From: Sphingobacteriales bacterium
GTDB lineage: Bacteria > Bacteroidota > Bacteroidia > Chitinophagales > Chitinophagaceae
Length of the DNA stretch: 57,667 nt
Direction of reading: 5' to 3'
NCBI GenBank assembly: GCA_012270485.1
Contig: JAAXIF010000073.1
Location: forward strand, 1 to 57,667
How positions within the stretch are numbered: the first letter of the stretch is position 1; every line of letters starts with the position of its first letter. The translations under genes were made by a program, and so were the position numbers. Positions 17,649 to 25,753 of this stretch are shown piece after piece. The notes under the pieces were generated by a model. The model did no database searches and was not told where the DNA came from. It worked only from the letters and a program-made list of their open reading frames with translations.

Positions 17649-18055
17649 TTTGTGAAGGGTTTACTTAGGAATATTTTTTATGCATAGGATATTTTATCGG
17701 CAATAGCTTTCTATGTCCCCTGTAATTGGCGTCCAATGCTGCTGATTCCGATCAACAAAAAATAGCATCATACAAAGAGTTTAGTTATGGTATCAATCGT
17801 ATGAACGATTGCAATAGACAAATATAAATAATAAAATATTTAAATACTTTTTACTGAGTAAATACTTAATTGATTGATTAAAAGGTACTTGTGAATTCTT
17901 GTAGCTGAAATACAATTCATCGTACATCTAGACTTCATTCAATTTTGTAACCTACATTTTATTTTACCGTAACTGAATCTGAAAAAGTTATTTTAGTAGT
18001 CGCGTTGCATATCAATGATCGCAGTTCTTCATGATCTATTCCAACTCTTTGCTGT
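17649..18055. promoter_or_regulatory. 407-bp intergenic region with a 7-bp dyad at 17794-17811
   Basis: This gap between divergent genes has no open frame that I can support. The main structure is CAATCGT-ATGA-ACGATTG at 17794-17811, a perfect 7-bp inverted repeat preceded by TAT. The same TATCAATCGT start followed by GATTG occurs at 47721. No exact TAnnTTTG element was found for either neighbouring gene. The surrounding sequence (17815-17900) is strongly AT-rich. Confidence 0.35.
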
Positions 18056-18514
18056 ATGAAAAAATACCTCTTTTTTTTACTTTTTCTGATCTTTAGTATT
18101 GTGAGTTTTAGTCAGCGTATAACTGCTGTTCAGTGGATGGTAGGAACCTGGAAAATCAATACTCCTCAAGGTACAATCGTAGAAATCTGGCAAACAAAAG
18201 ATGATAGCACACTACAAGGACGTAGTGTATTTGTAAAAACAGCCGGTGATAGTATTACACAGGAAAAAATTGAATTTGCTTACCGAAATGGGGATTGGTA
18301 TTATACACCCACAGTTATGAATCAGAATGGCGGTAACGCAGTACCATTTAAAGTGATATTTATTCGTGGAACAGAATTTATTAGTGAAAATCCTTCACAT
18401 GATTTCCCCCAGCGCATTGCGTATAGAAGAATCAAACAAAACATGTATGCCAGTATTGAAGGGAAGCGAAATGGGAAATATGGCAAGCAGAATTTTGACT
18501 TTACTGGTGAATAA
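18056..18514 (+). CDS. DUF6265-like secreted protein
   Basis: This 152-residue protein has a signal peptide (MKKYLFFLLFLIFSIVSFSQ). It is followed by WMVGTWKINTPQGTIVEIW, a stretch of beta strands, and ENPSHDFPQRIAYRRI near the C-terminus. The W-x-x-GTW opening and the NPxHDFPQxIxYR motif fit the DUF6265 lipocalin-like group. No function is known; binding of a small ligand in the periplasm is possible. It is convergent with the bestrophin gene (6 bp between ends). Confidence 0.7.
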   Translation: MKKYLFFLLFLIFSIVSFSQRITAVQWMVGTWKINTPQGTIVEIWQTKDDSTLQGRSVFVKTAGDSITQEKIEFAYRNGDWYYTPTVMNQNGGNAVPFKVIFIRGTEFISENPSHDFPQRIAYRRIKQNMYASIEGKRNGKYGKQNFDFTGE

Positions 18515-18520
18515 GCAATG

Positions 18521-19402
18521 TTAATGTAAAATATCCTCCACATTTTTTCCGATGTTCGTGGCTATTTTTTGCATGGGTAGATCATTGTCATCTTTTCCAA
18601 ACGGATCTTCGATTTCCTCTGCAATAATCTCCAAACTCGCTAAAACATAAAAGATAAAGATGACGACCGGAATAGTGAGATAACCTAAGCTCAACGCAAA
18701 GCCAAGTGGTAGTGTAATTACATAAAAGAAAATGAATTTCTTGATGAATGCACTATATGAATAAGGTATAGGTGTATTTTTTATCCGCTCACATGCTCCA
18801 CAGATATCTAAAAAGGATTGTAATTCATTGTTCAAAAAAAGCAACTGATAATCAGAAATCGATTTGTCACGGTGTAATAAATGCACTTTATTCATCATCA
18901 GTGCAACGATTTGATTGGGGATATGTTTACTGCTGTCAAATCCTATAATTTCAGGATGAGGATCTGTATCCAATGCCAACCTTGTTTTTTCATTTTGAAG
19001 ATGAATACAAAGCTCACTGGCAAAAAGAGGAATAATTTTTTTGAAAAAACTTCTGTTTTTTTCATCTTCTCTTGAAAGAATGCTGTTTAATTTGACTGCA
19101 AGATTTCGACTATTATTCACCAATGCCCCCCATAATTTTCTTCCTTCCCACCATCTGTCATAAGCGGTATTGGTTCTGAACACCAACAGCATAGAAATCG
19201 CAAATCCTAATAAGCTATGCATAGTGGTAATATTCTTTGCATAACTATTCTGTGTCAATTTTAAATAGTTCGATTCGAGGTATACAATACCCCAAGAGTA
19301 CAAGCCAATAAACACGATTAGCGGAAAGAGTTGTCTAACTGTATCCGTACGATGAAAAGTAAATAAAAACCGAAGCCAGTCTTTTGGGTTGTAGCTAATC
19401 AT
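18521..19402 (-). CDS. Bestrophin-family anion channel
   Basis: This 293-residue protein matches the bacterial bestrophin family (formerly UPF0187). It starts MISYNPKDWLRFLFTFHRTDTVR, then has a helix (LFPLIVFIGLYSWGIVYLE), the motif LLGFAISMLLVFRTNTAYDRWWEGRKLWG, and a C-terminal pair of helices (LPLGFALSLGYLTIPVVIFIFYVLASLE). These precede the acidic EIEDPFGKDDNDLPM signature. Bestrophins form pentameric channels for chloride or other ions in the inner membrane. No operon partner is evident. Confidence 0.88.
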   Translation of the reverse strand: MISYNPKDWLRFLFTFHRTDTVRQLFPLIVFIGLYSWGIVYLESNYLKLTQNSYAKNITTMHSLLGFAISMLLVFRTNTAYDRWWEGRKLWGALVNNSRNLAVKLNSILSREDEKNRSFFKKIIPLFASELCIHLQNEKTRLALDTDPHPEIIGFDSSKHIPNQIVALMMNKVHLLHRDKSISDYQLLFLNNELQSFLDICGACERIKNTPIPYSYSAFIKKFIFFYVITLPLGFALSLGYLTIPVVIFIFYVLASLEIIAEEIEDPFGKDDNDLPMQKIATNIGKNVEDILH

Positions 19403-19536
19403 AGGCTAAATGTACAAATACCCTAGAAATTAAGCAGTAATGCACCAAAATCATTGTTCGGCTGTTTTAAGTACATAACAAATCCTTAATATGGAAGCAT
19501 TGAGCTAATGGATGAATTTCGTAGAAAATTCAGCTT

Positions 19537-20898
19537 TTGCATCAACAGCACGCATTGCTCAAACAATCATTCGGTAAAGACTTTTTATGGGGTGTAGCCA
19601 TTTCAGCAGCACAAAATGAAGGTGCTTGGAATATAGATGGCCGAGGTCCATCTATTTGGGATCAGTTTGCAAAACGGCAGGGTAAGATCAAAGGCAATGG
19701 GAAACCCTCTGTTGCCTGTGATTTTTATTACCGATATAAAGATGATCTCATGTTAGTGAAAGCGATGGGTTTTAATTGTTTTAGGTTTTCTATTTCCTGG
19801 AGCCGTATGCTGCCCGAAGGAATAGGGAAAGTTAATAAGGAAGGGATTGCTTTTTATGATCGTGTGATCGATGAATGTTTACAACTTGGATTGGTACCCT
19901 TTGTAACATTATACCATTGGGATCTGCCTGCAGCACTGCAAAAAGACGGAGGCTGGGCAAGTCATCAGATGCTGAAATGGTTTACCAGATTTGTTCAAGT
20001 TTGTACAGAAGCTTTTGGTGATCGTGTAAAAAACTGGATTGTATTGAATGAACCCATGGGTTTTACCTCATTGGGTTATATGCTGGGTAAACATGCTCCG
20101 GGAAAGACAGGTCTCAGCCATTTCTTACCGGCAGTACACAATGCCGTTCTTTGTCAGGCTGAAGGTGGTAGAATCATCAGAGCCAATATTCCTCGTGCTA
20201 ATATTGGTACTAGTTTTTCTTGTAGTGAAGTCATGCCTTTTACCCAAAAAGAAGAAGATGTAAAAGCTGCAAGAAGAGCAGATATCTTGTTGAATCGATT
20301 ATTTATTGAACCATTATTGGGAAGAGGCTATCCTCAGGAACAAGGATTTGCCTTGTTGGATAAGTTGCACCTCCATAACAAAGCATGGAAGTATACAGAA
20401 AGGATGCAGTTTAATTTTGACTTTATTGGGATACAAAATTATTTCAGTACGACTGTAAAATACAATCCACTGATTCCTTTTGTACAAGCATCAGAGGTAA
20501 AAGCCGTTACTCGAAAAGTTTCCCATACTGCCATGGGTTGGGAGATTAACCCGGATAGTTTTTACAGAATGATCAAGCGTTTTTGGTTGTATGGAGGGGT
20601 CAAGCAAATCATCATTTCCGAAAGTGGTGCTGCATTTAAAGATCATATATCACAAGGTGTTATCAATGATGCTGATCGTGTTCAATATTTCCAGCAATAT
20701 TTAAATGCTGCATTACGTGCGAAAAAAGAAGGGATCAATATCGGTGGTTATTTTGCTTGGACACTCACTGATAATTTTGAATGGGCTGAAGGTTATCAAG
20801 CACGTTTCGGATTGGTGCATGTAGATTTTGAAACACAACTTCGGACAATTAAACAGTCGGGATACTGGTTTAGAGATTTTCTGCATAATAAGATTTGA
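19537..20898 (+). CDS. Glycoside hydrolase family 1 (beta-glucosidase-like)
   Basis: This 453-residue TIM-barrel enzyme has the GH1 blocks FGKDFLWGVAISAAQNEGAW, FNCFRFSISWSR, TLYHWDLP and the acid/base motif LNEPMG (Glu172). The nucleophile segment IISESGAAF (Glu362) carries ESG where most GH1 enzymes have ENG. NFEWAEGY near the C-terminus is typical of substrate binding. It has no signal peptide, so it is probably cytoplasmic. No ATG begins this frame: TTG 19537 or TTG 19555 (MLKQSFGKDF) is the likely start, the second fitting the family better. The GH16, trehalase and GH1 genes together suggest glucan or disaccharide use. Confidence 0.88.
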   Translation: MHQQHALLKQSFGKDFLWGVAISAAQNEGAWNIDGRGPSIWDQFAKRQGKIKGNGKPSVACDFYYRYKDDLMLVKAMGFNCFRFSISWSRMLPEGIGKVNKEGIAFYDRVIDECLQLGLVPFVTLYHWDLPAALQKDGGWASHQMLKWFTRFVQVCTEAFGDRVKNWIVLNEPMGFTSLGYMLGKHAPGKTGLSHFLPAVHNAVLCQAEGGRIIRANIPRANIGTSFSCSEVMPFTQKEEDVKAARRADILLNRLFIEPLLGRGYPQEQGFALLDKLHLHNKAWKYTERMQFNFDFIGIQNYFSTTVKYNPLIPFVQASEVKAVTRKVSHTAMGWEINPDSFYRMIKRFWLYGGVKQIIISESGAAFKDHISQGVINDADRVQYFQQYLNAALRAKKEGINIGGYFAWTLTDNFEWAEGYQARFGLVHVDFETQLRTIKQSGYWFRDFLHNKI

Positions 20899-20911
20899 GT
20901 ATTGAGTAGAT

Positions 20912-20979
20912 ATTGCCACTGAGAGCACAGGAGCTGCACTGAATATTTTTCTGTACTTTTCTGTGCCTTCTGTGGCAAT
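20912..20979. repeat. ATTGCCACTGAG-type inverted repeat, copy 1
   Basis: ATTGCCACTGAGAGCACAG (20912-20930) is nearly reverse-complementary to CTGTGCCTTCTGTGGCAAT (20961-20979), forming a long imperfect hairpin. The same ends occur at 38142-38206. It follows the GH1 stop codon and may double as a transcript end. Confidence 0.65.
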
Positions 20980-21005
20980 AAAACACCACTCTCATCATGT
21001 TTCAC

Positions 21006-21013
21006 TAAGTTTG
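21006..21013 (+). promoter_or_regulatory. Probable -7 promoter element for the DUF3472-FKBP gene
   Basis: TAAGTTTG matches TAnnTTTG exactly and predicts transcription from about 21018, only about 16 nt before the ATG. No TTTG at -33 is visible. Confidence 0.4.
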
Positions 21014-21033
21014 GTACTATTAAAACCAAACAC

Positions 21034-22320
21034 ATGCGCTGCTTTATTGCTTTATTCTACTTTTTATTTTTCAGCTTTTTTAAAATTTCTGCACAAGAAT
21101 TACGGTCTAATCAAAAGTCAAGAGTACATGCAGCTTCTGTTCAACTCAGGTATCCATTGGCAGATACTATTCGGGCAATCAGCTTTTATAATGAACTAAC
21201 GGTTCCAAATGGATATGATCATCTACCCAGTTTTTATATGGCCAATGGATTTTCCAGAGGCTATTTTGGTATTCAAGTCAATAGCGAAAAAGAAAGGAGG
21301 GTCATTTTTTCTGTTTGGGATACCGGCAATGAAGCAGTTGATCGAAATAAAGTAGCGGAAGAAGAAAAAGTAAAGTTGCTGGCAAAGGGTGATGGTGTTG
21401 TAACCAATGATTTTGGTAATGAAGGTACCGGTGGACATAGTCACTGGGGGTATGATTGGAAAGCAGGGCAAACCTATCAATTTTTGTTAACTGCTTTACC
21501 GGATAGTGCCTCACAAACTACTATCTATACCGGTTACTTTTTTGTTCCTGAACTGCAACGATGGAAATTGATCGCTGCTTTTCGTGCACCAAAAGATGGA
21601 AAACGTTTGCAGAATTTATATTCGTCCAATGAAAACTTTGTAGGAAGTATCGGGCATTTACAACGTAAGGCTTTATTTGGCAACCAATGGGTGCAACAAC
21701 AGAATGGCAGATGGGTAGCACTCACCGAGGCAGTATTTACGACTGATGCGACCGGTAGAGCCGGAGATCGTTTTGATATAGGTGCAGGTGTAACCAATGA
21801 ACAGTTTTATTTATGGAATGGAGGTATTACAAAACAGGAAGCAAAATCCGATGTTCATTTGAAAAGAACCCATACATCCAAAGCGCCCATTATTGATTAC
21901 ACTAAGGATGCAGATAGTTTAGCGCAGGCAAAAAAAGATATGCAAGAAATCACCATGGCTGTTAAGACAGGTAAGATGGATACAACTGGAAGTATTGAAT
22001 CGGTTTATTATTATATTATGCAACAGGGTACCGGTGATTTTGTAGCCGTCACAGATACGGTTACTGTTCATTACAAGGGTTCTTTGTTAACAGATGGTTC
22101 CATCTTCGATCAGACGAAAGATAATCCTGCCACTTTTCCGTTAAGAAGATTGATTAAAGGTTGGCAACTCGCGCTACCTAAATGTAGGGTGGGTGGTAAA
22201 GTAAGGGTCATCATTCCTTCAGCCCAAGCTTATGGTATTAGAACGAGGAGCAAAGATATTCCACCGAATAAAGTATTGGTTTTTGATATTGAAGTGGTGG
22301 CTACGAAAAGGCAGCAGTAA
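21034..22320 (+). CDS. Secreted DUF3472 protein fused to an FKBP-type prolyl isomerase
   Basis: This 428-residue protein has a signal peptide (MRCFIALFYFLFFSFFKISA|Q). The DUF3472 region (about residues 50-270) includes ANGFSRGYFGIQVNSEKERR, FSVWDTGNEA, NEGTGGHSHWGYDW, GYFFVPELQRWKLIAAFRAP and YLWNGGI. A short linker is followed by an FKBP domain (about 320-425) with VHYKGSLLTDGSIFDQT, GWQLALPKCRVGGKVRVIIP, YG and PPNKVLVFDIEV. FKBP domains are peptidyl-prolyl isomerases. DUF3472 probably binds or acts on carbohydrate, which is an inference. Neither half is truncated. It lies downstream of GH1 on the same strand but has its own candidate promoter. Confidence 0.82.
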   Translation: MRCFIALFYFLFFSFFKISAQELRSNQKSRVHAASVQLRYPLADTIRAISFYNELTVPNGYDHLPSFYMANGFSRGYFGIQVNSEKERRVIFSVWDTGNEAVDRNKVAEEEKVKLLAKGDGVVTNDFGNEGTGGHSHWGYDWKAGQTYQFLLTALPDSASQTTIYTGYFFVPELQRWKLIAAFRAPKDGKRLQNLYSSNENFVGSIGHLQRKALFGNQWVQQQNGRWVALTEAVFTTDATGRAGDRFDIGAGVTNEQFYLWNGGITKQEAKSDVHLKRTHTSKAPIIDYTKDADSLAQAKKDMQEITMAVKTGKMDTTGSIESVYYYIMQQGTGDFVAVTDTVTVHYKGSLLTDGSIFDQTKDNPATFPLRRLIKGWQLALPKCRVGGKVRVIIPSAQAYGIRTRSKDIPPNKVLVFDIEVVATKRQQ

Positions 22321-22466
22321 TTGAATAAAATAGATATGTCGAGTGACTAAGTGATAAAGCTGCTTGTAATTGACATTTTATGCAGGTTTTTAGCCTAGCT
22401 CTTGCAAAAGGCTTTATTTCTGTTTAATTTAATGTCATCTAGTTTCTATAACGCTAAACTCTGTCT

Positions 22467-22874
22467 ATGAAAGCGGCTCGCCAATTAACCATTGCCATGC
22501 TTGTACTGGCTGTAACAGCAGCTTTGTTTGTGGGATATCATCTGATTACTGATCCTACCGGAAGTACACTCAGCATACCTGTTTATTTTCTCAATGGAAC
22601 CATGTTTAAAGATTTCTCTACTCCCGGATGGATCATTTTATTATCTATCGGTGTATTAGGTATCATCACCATCTTCACCGTTGTAAAAAGAATCAGGCAC
22701 TTTCATACGGTGGTAGTGTTGCAAGGAGCTATTATTTGTGTTTTGGTGATTGCTCAAATGATCATCATCGGAGAAGAGTATATCTTGCAATATCTTTTTC
22801 TGATGTTAGGTATGGCTATTGCCATTGTGGGTGGGTTGTTAAGTCAGATAGATAAGAAAAAGGCACAAGAATAA
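22467..22874 (+). CDS. Small four-helix membrane protein of unknown function
   Basis: This 135-residue protein has four hydrophobic segments: LTIAMLVLAVTAALFVGYHLI, GWIILLSIGVLGIITIFTVV, TVVVLQGAIICVLVIAQMII and LQYLFLMLGMAIAIVGGLL. Between the first two is a loop with DPTGSTLSIPVYFLNGTMFKDF. The tail is DKKKAQE. The helix order and loop resemble small uncharacterised membrane proteins. No enzyme motif is present. It stands alone between the fusion gene and a repeat. Confidence 0.6.
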   Translation: MKAARQLTIAMLVLAVTAALFVGYHLITDPTGSTLSIPVYFLNGTMFKDFSTPGWIILLSIGVLGIITIFTVVKRIRHFHTVVVLQGAIICVLVIAQMIIIGEEYILQYLFLMLGMAIAIVGGLLSQIDKKKAQE

Positions 22875-22884
22875 AGAAGCAGGG

Positions 22885-22950
22885 TACAAGAAAGCTACAA
22901 GTTACAAGCTGCAAGCCACAAGTGTAAGTGAATTGCGTGGTTCTTGTATC
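22885..22950. repeat. TACAAG-rich repeat with inverted ends
   Basis: TACAAGAAAGCTACAAGTTACAAGCTGCAAGC consists of repeated (G)CTACAAG/CTGCAAG units, and TTCTTGTATC at 22941-22950 is nearly the inverse of its start. It fills the gap between convergent genes ending at 22874 and 22968. Confidence 0.5.
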
Positions 22951-22967
22951 TTGATCTTTGATTTTCT

Positions 22968-24491
22968 TTATTTCATATTTCTTATTTCATGTTTCTCTGT
23001 TTCGTCCCTCATCGCTAAGTACACACCATTCGTCCAGCCAAATCCATCTTGATTGGGATATTCACCGCCACCGGCTTTTACATATATATCTTGTACGTTA
23101 TACTTCTCCATCATTTTCCCGGTCTGTTGGTAAGTGGTTTCATTTAAGCGCATCCATCTCTTTTTTATTTCATCTGCGAGTTCCTGATGCTGGTAATTAC
23201 TCAATCCTTTATAAGCAACCCATTGTAGTGGGGCCCAGCCATTGGGTGCATCCCATTGCTGACCGGTTTGAAGGGTGGTTGTCAATACTCCCCCTTCTGA
23301 AAGCAGTTGTTCTTTGATCATCACTGCCACTGCGGCGGCTTGTTCATCATCAGCAACAGCTAGGAACAATGGAAAGCATCCAGCCATGGTAATGCGATCG
23401 GTATTTTTTTGCTGTTGAGTGTGGTAGTCAAAATAAAATCCCTTTGTCTCATTCCAACAGTATTCTTGAATGGCGGTGTGACGGTTCTCTATTTTCTTTG
23501 TGAAAACCTGTACAGCATCATGATTTTTATTTTGCTGATAACAGGCTAGTAAAGTTTTCTCCAGATGTAACAAAAGACAATTTAAATCAACAGGAATAAT
23601 ATCAGTTGTCTGTATCGTATGCATCTCTTGTGCATCTGCAAACCATCGGCTACTGAAATCCCAACCCGATTCAGCAGCTGCACGAATATTCCTATAAACT
23701 TCCTCTGGCTCTTTGTTGGAGATTTTTGCTATATGATGATCTTCTATGTATGCTTCGGGTCTGGGTGAGGGATTATCATCCCAATACCTGTTTAATACTG
23801 AACCATCAGGCATCAGTACCACCCTTCGATAAGTGGGTAATTCAGGTGAAAGTTGGTCTACACCATCCATCCAGAAATTGTATTCTTTTTCAAGTGCAGG
23901 TAAATATGCCTCAAGTATCTTGTCGCCTTTGGCTGCGTGTAGAATACCAACCATCATACTAAAAAATGGTGGCTGAGATCGGCTGATATAATAAGTTCTG
24001 TTACCATTGGGGATATGTCCAATGGTTTGAATCAGAAAAGCAAAATTTTTCACCATGTTTTCTATTAAATCCAGTCTGCCACTCTTTTGTAAACCTAACA
24101 TGGTAAAATAACTATCCCAATAATAGATTTCCCGGAATCTTCCTCCCGGAACAATGTATGGATAGGGTAGAGGTATCAATGTACCCCCTGTTTCATCGGG
24201 GTTTCTTTGTAAGACATTCCACAATTCATTCAGGTGAGTATCCATAGATTTATTATCAGATGAATACTCCTCTTGTTGTGCTTGTGGTAATATGAAATTT
24301 TCTTGTATAAACTTTAATAAACTAAATGAAGTTTGCTTACTATCAGTAGCATACCGTTCTAGAATATTTGTCACACTTGATTTTGGTAAAGCATCTACAA
24401 AATATTTTGAATCAGTAAAAATACCAGACTGCTGCACATCTTCATATAATGGCGATAAGGATTCAATATGTAAGTAACTATTAGGCTTCAT
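22968..24491 (-). CDS. Trehalase, glycoside hydrolase family 37
   Basis: This 507-residue enzyme carries both trehalase signatures, PGGRFREIYYWDSYFTM and QWDAPNGWAPLQW. The catalytic Asp is in SGWDFSSRW and the catalytic Glu in MMEKYNV. It hydrolyses trehalose to two glucoses. There is no signal peptide, so it should be cytoplasmic (TreF-like). Its ATG overlaps the stop codon of the upstream MFS gene (TGATG), indicating translational coupling. Together with the transporter this forms a disaccharide uptake and cleavage unit. Confidence 0.93.
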   Translation of the reverse strand: MKPNSYLHIESLSPLYEDVQQSGIFTDSKYFVDALPKSSVTNILERYATDSKQTSFSLLKFIQENFILPQAQQEEYSSDNKSMDTHLNELWNVLQRNPDETGGTLIPLPYPYIVPGGRFREIYYWDSYFTMLGLQKSGRLDLIENMVKNFAFLIQTIGHIPNGNRTYYISRSQPPFFSMMVGILHAAKGDKILEAYLPALEKEYNFWMDGVDQLSPELPTYRRVVLMPDGSVLNRYWDDNPSPRPEAYIEDHHIAKISNKEPEEVYRNIRAAAESGWDFSSRWFADAQEMHTIQTTDIIPVDLNCLLLHLEKTLLACYQQNKNHDAVQVFTKKIENRHTAIQEYCWNETKGFYFDYHTQQQKNTDRITMAGCFPLFLAVADDEQAAAVAVMIKEQLLSEGGVLTTTLQTGQQWDAPNGWAPLQWVAYKGLSNYQHQELADEIKKRWMRLNETTYQQTGKMMEKYNVQDIYVKAGGGEYPNQDGFGWTNGVYLAMRDETEKHEIRNMK

Positions 24492-25738
24492 CAGTTAGAT
24501 TGTATACTATTTTTTTCTTTTCGTTGTAGTCTATTAAACAAGAATAGACATACAATTAATATGGCCATGGGAATTAAGGAAAAATAAAATGCTTGTTTAC
24601 CGTCATAATGTTCAAATATATTTCCTGTAATGATAGATCCGGTTGTACCACCTAATGCGGAAAAAATGATGATCAATCCAGACATGAGTCCATGTTGTTT
24701 TGTAGGTAGCGTACTGAGTATAACAGAATTTACTGCAGGATAAATTGGAGCCAATAATAACCCGATCATAGGAAATACAAATGCAGCAATAGGAGCGGTA
24801 GCCCAACCGGTAATGGGTTGTCCGGTAGTTTTTTCAGCCAAAGGAATGGCCACTAATACCAATGCTGCAGCTAATAACAAACAGGAGATCAATATGATCA
24901 GCCAGTTCAGTTTTTTCAATACTAACCCGGCAAAGAAGCGCCCCAATGCAGTAGAACCCGCGAGTATACTCGCCATCTGAATACTCAATGCTGCAGGTAG
25001 CAGTAATACTTTGTTATTAAAAGTCGGTAACCAACTCATGATACTTTGTTCGATCAGTACATAAAAAAATGCACAGAGTACAAATACCAATACGATAGGC
25101 TTCACCATTAATTTGAACATTTCTTTAAACTCACTCAACATAGACTTTTGCTCTTTCGATTGGATGGATGATTCATCTAATGAGGCAGAGAGCAGTAGTA
25201 AAAAAGCAGCCAATGAAATACCGCCTAGCAGATAATATACATTCAACCATTGAGTAGATTGAGGGTTTGCATCATCTACAAAATAACTGAAAATAAAATA
25301 GCCTGTGAGAATACCGATCATGAAAAAAGACTCAATAAAGTTCATCAAGCTAATATGCTCTTTTTCATTTTTTGTTACTAACCCGATTGTACTGTACACA
25401 GACATTTTAATCAGCGCAAATGAGGACCCCACTGCTGCAAACAATAATTTGGTGGTTAGGAAACTGGCTGTGAAAGGCATGATGAAACAAATAACACTAA
25501 TGAATCCTAATGCAATCAGCATGGCATTTTTATATCCGATTCGGACAATATAAGAGGAGATTAGAAAAGATACCGCCGCAATGCTTAAATCCTTAAAAGC
25601 TTCGAGTGTGGAAGCTGCACTTTCTGAAACACCAAAGTTTTGCTGTACTTGAAGAATAACAGTGCCTACGCTATTGAGCAGTATGGCAAATACAAAATAG
25701 TTAAGAAATAAAGATGTTTTTATTTTCCAGTTTTGCAT
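24491..25738 (-). CDS. MFS transporter, probable disaccharide or sugar permease
   Basis: This 415-residue protein has 12 predicted hydrophobic helices and typical MFS architecture. The first helix (LFLNYFVFAILLNSVGTVIL) is followed by an A-like motif (SSYIVRIGYKNAML), with a central cytoplasmic loop around SSIQSKEQKSMLSEFKEMF. It resembles FucP/TsgA-type sugar permeases. Trehalose as substrate is inferred only from the overlapping trehalase gene. It starts 15 bp after the end of the lactonase gene, so the three form one operon in the order lactonase, MFS, trehalase. Confidence 0.82.
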   Translation of the reverse strand: MQNWKIKTSLFLNYFVFAILLNSVGTVILQVQQNFGVSESAASTLEAFKDLSIAAVSFLISSYIVRIGYKNAMLIALGFISVICFIMPFTASFLTTKLLFAAVGSSFALIKMSVYSTIGLVTKNEKEHISLMNFIESFFMIGILTGYFIFSYFVDDANPQSTQWLNVYYLLGGISLAAFLLLLSASLDESSIQSKEQKSMLSEFKEMFKLMVKPIVLVFVLCAFFYVLIEQSIMSWLPTFNNKVLLLPAALSIQMASILAGSTALGRFFAGLVLKKLNWLIILISCLLLAAALVLVAIPLAEKTTGQPITGWATAPIAAFVFPMIGLLLAPIYPAVNSVILSTLPTKQHGLMSGLIIIFSALGGTTGSIITGNIFEHYDGKQAFYFSLIPMAILIVCLFLFNRLQRKEKNSIQSN

Positions 25739-25753
25739 ATAGAGGGATTAAAA

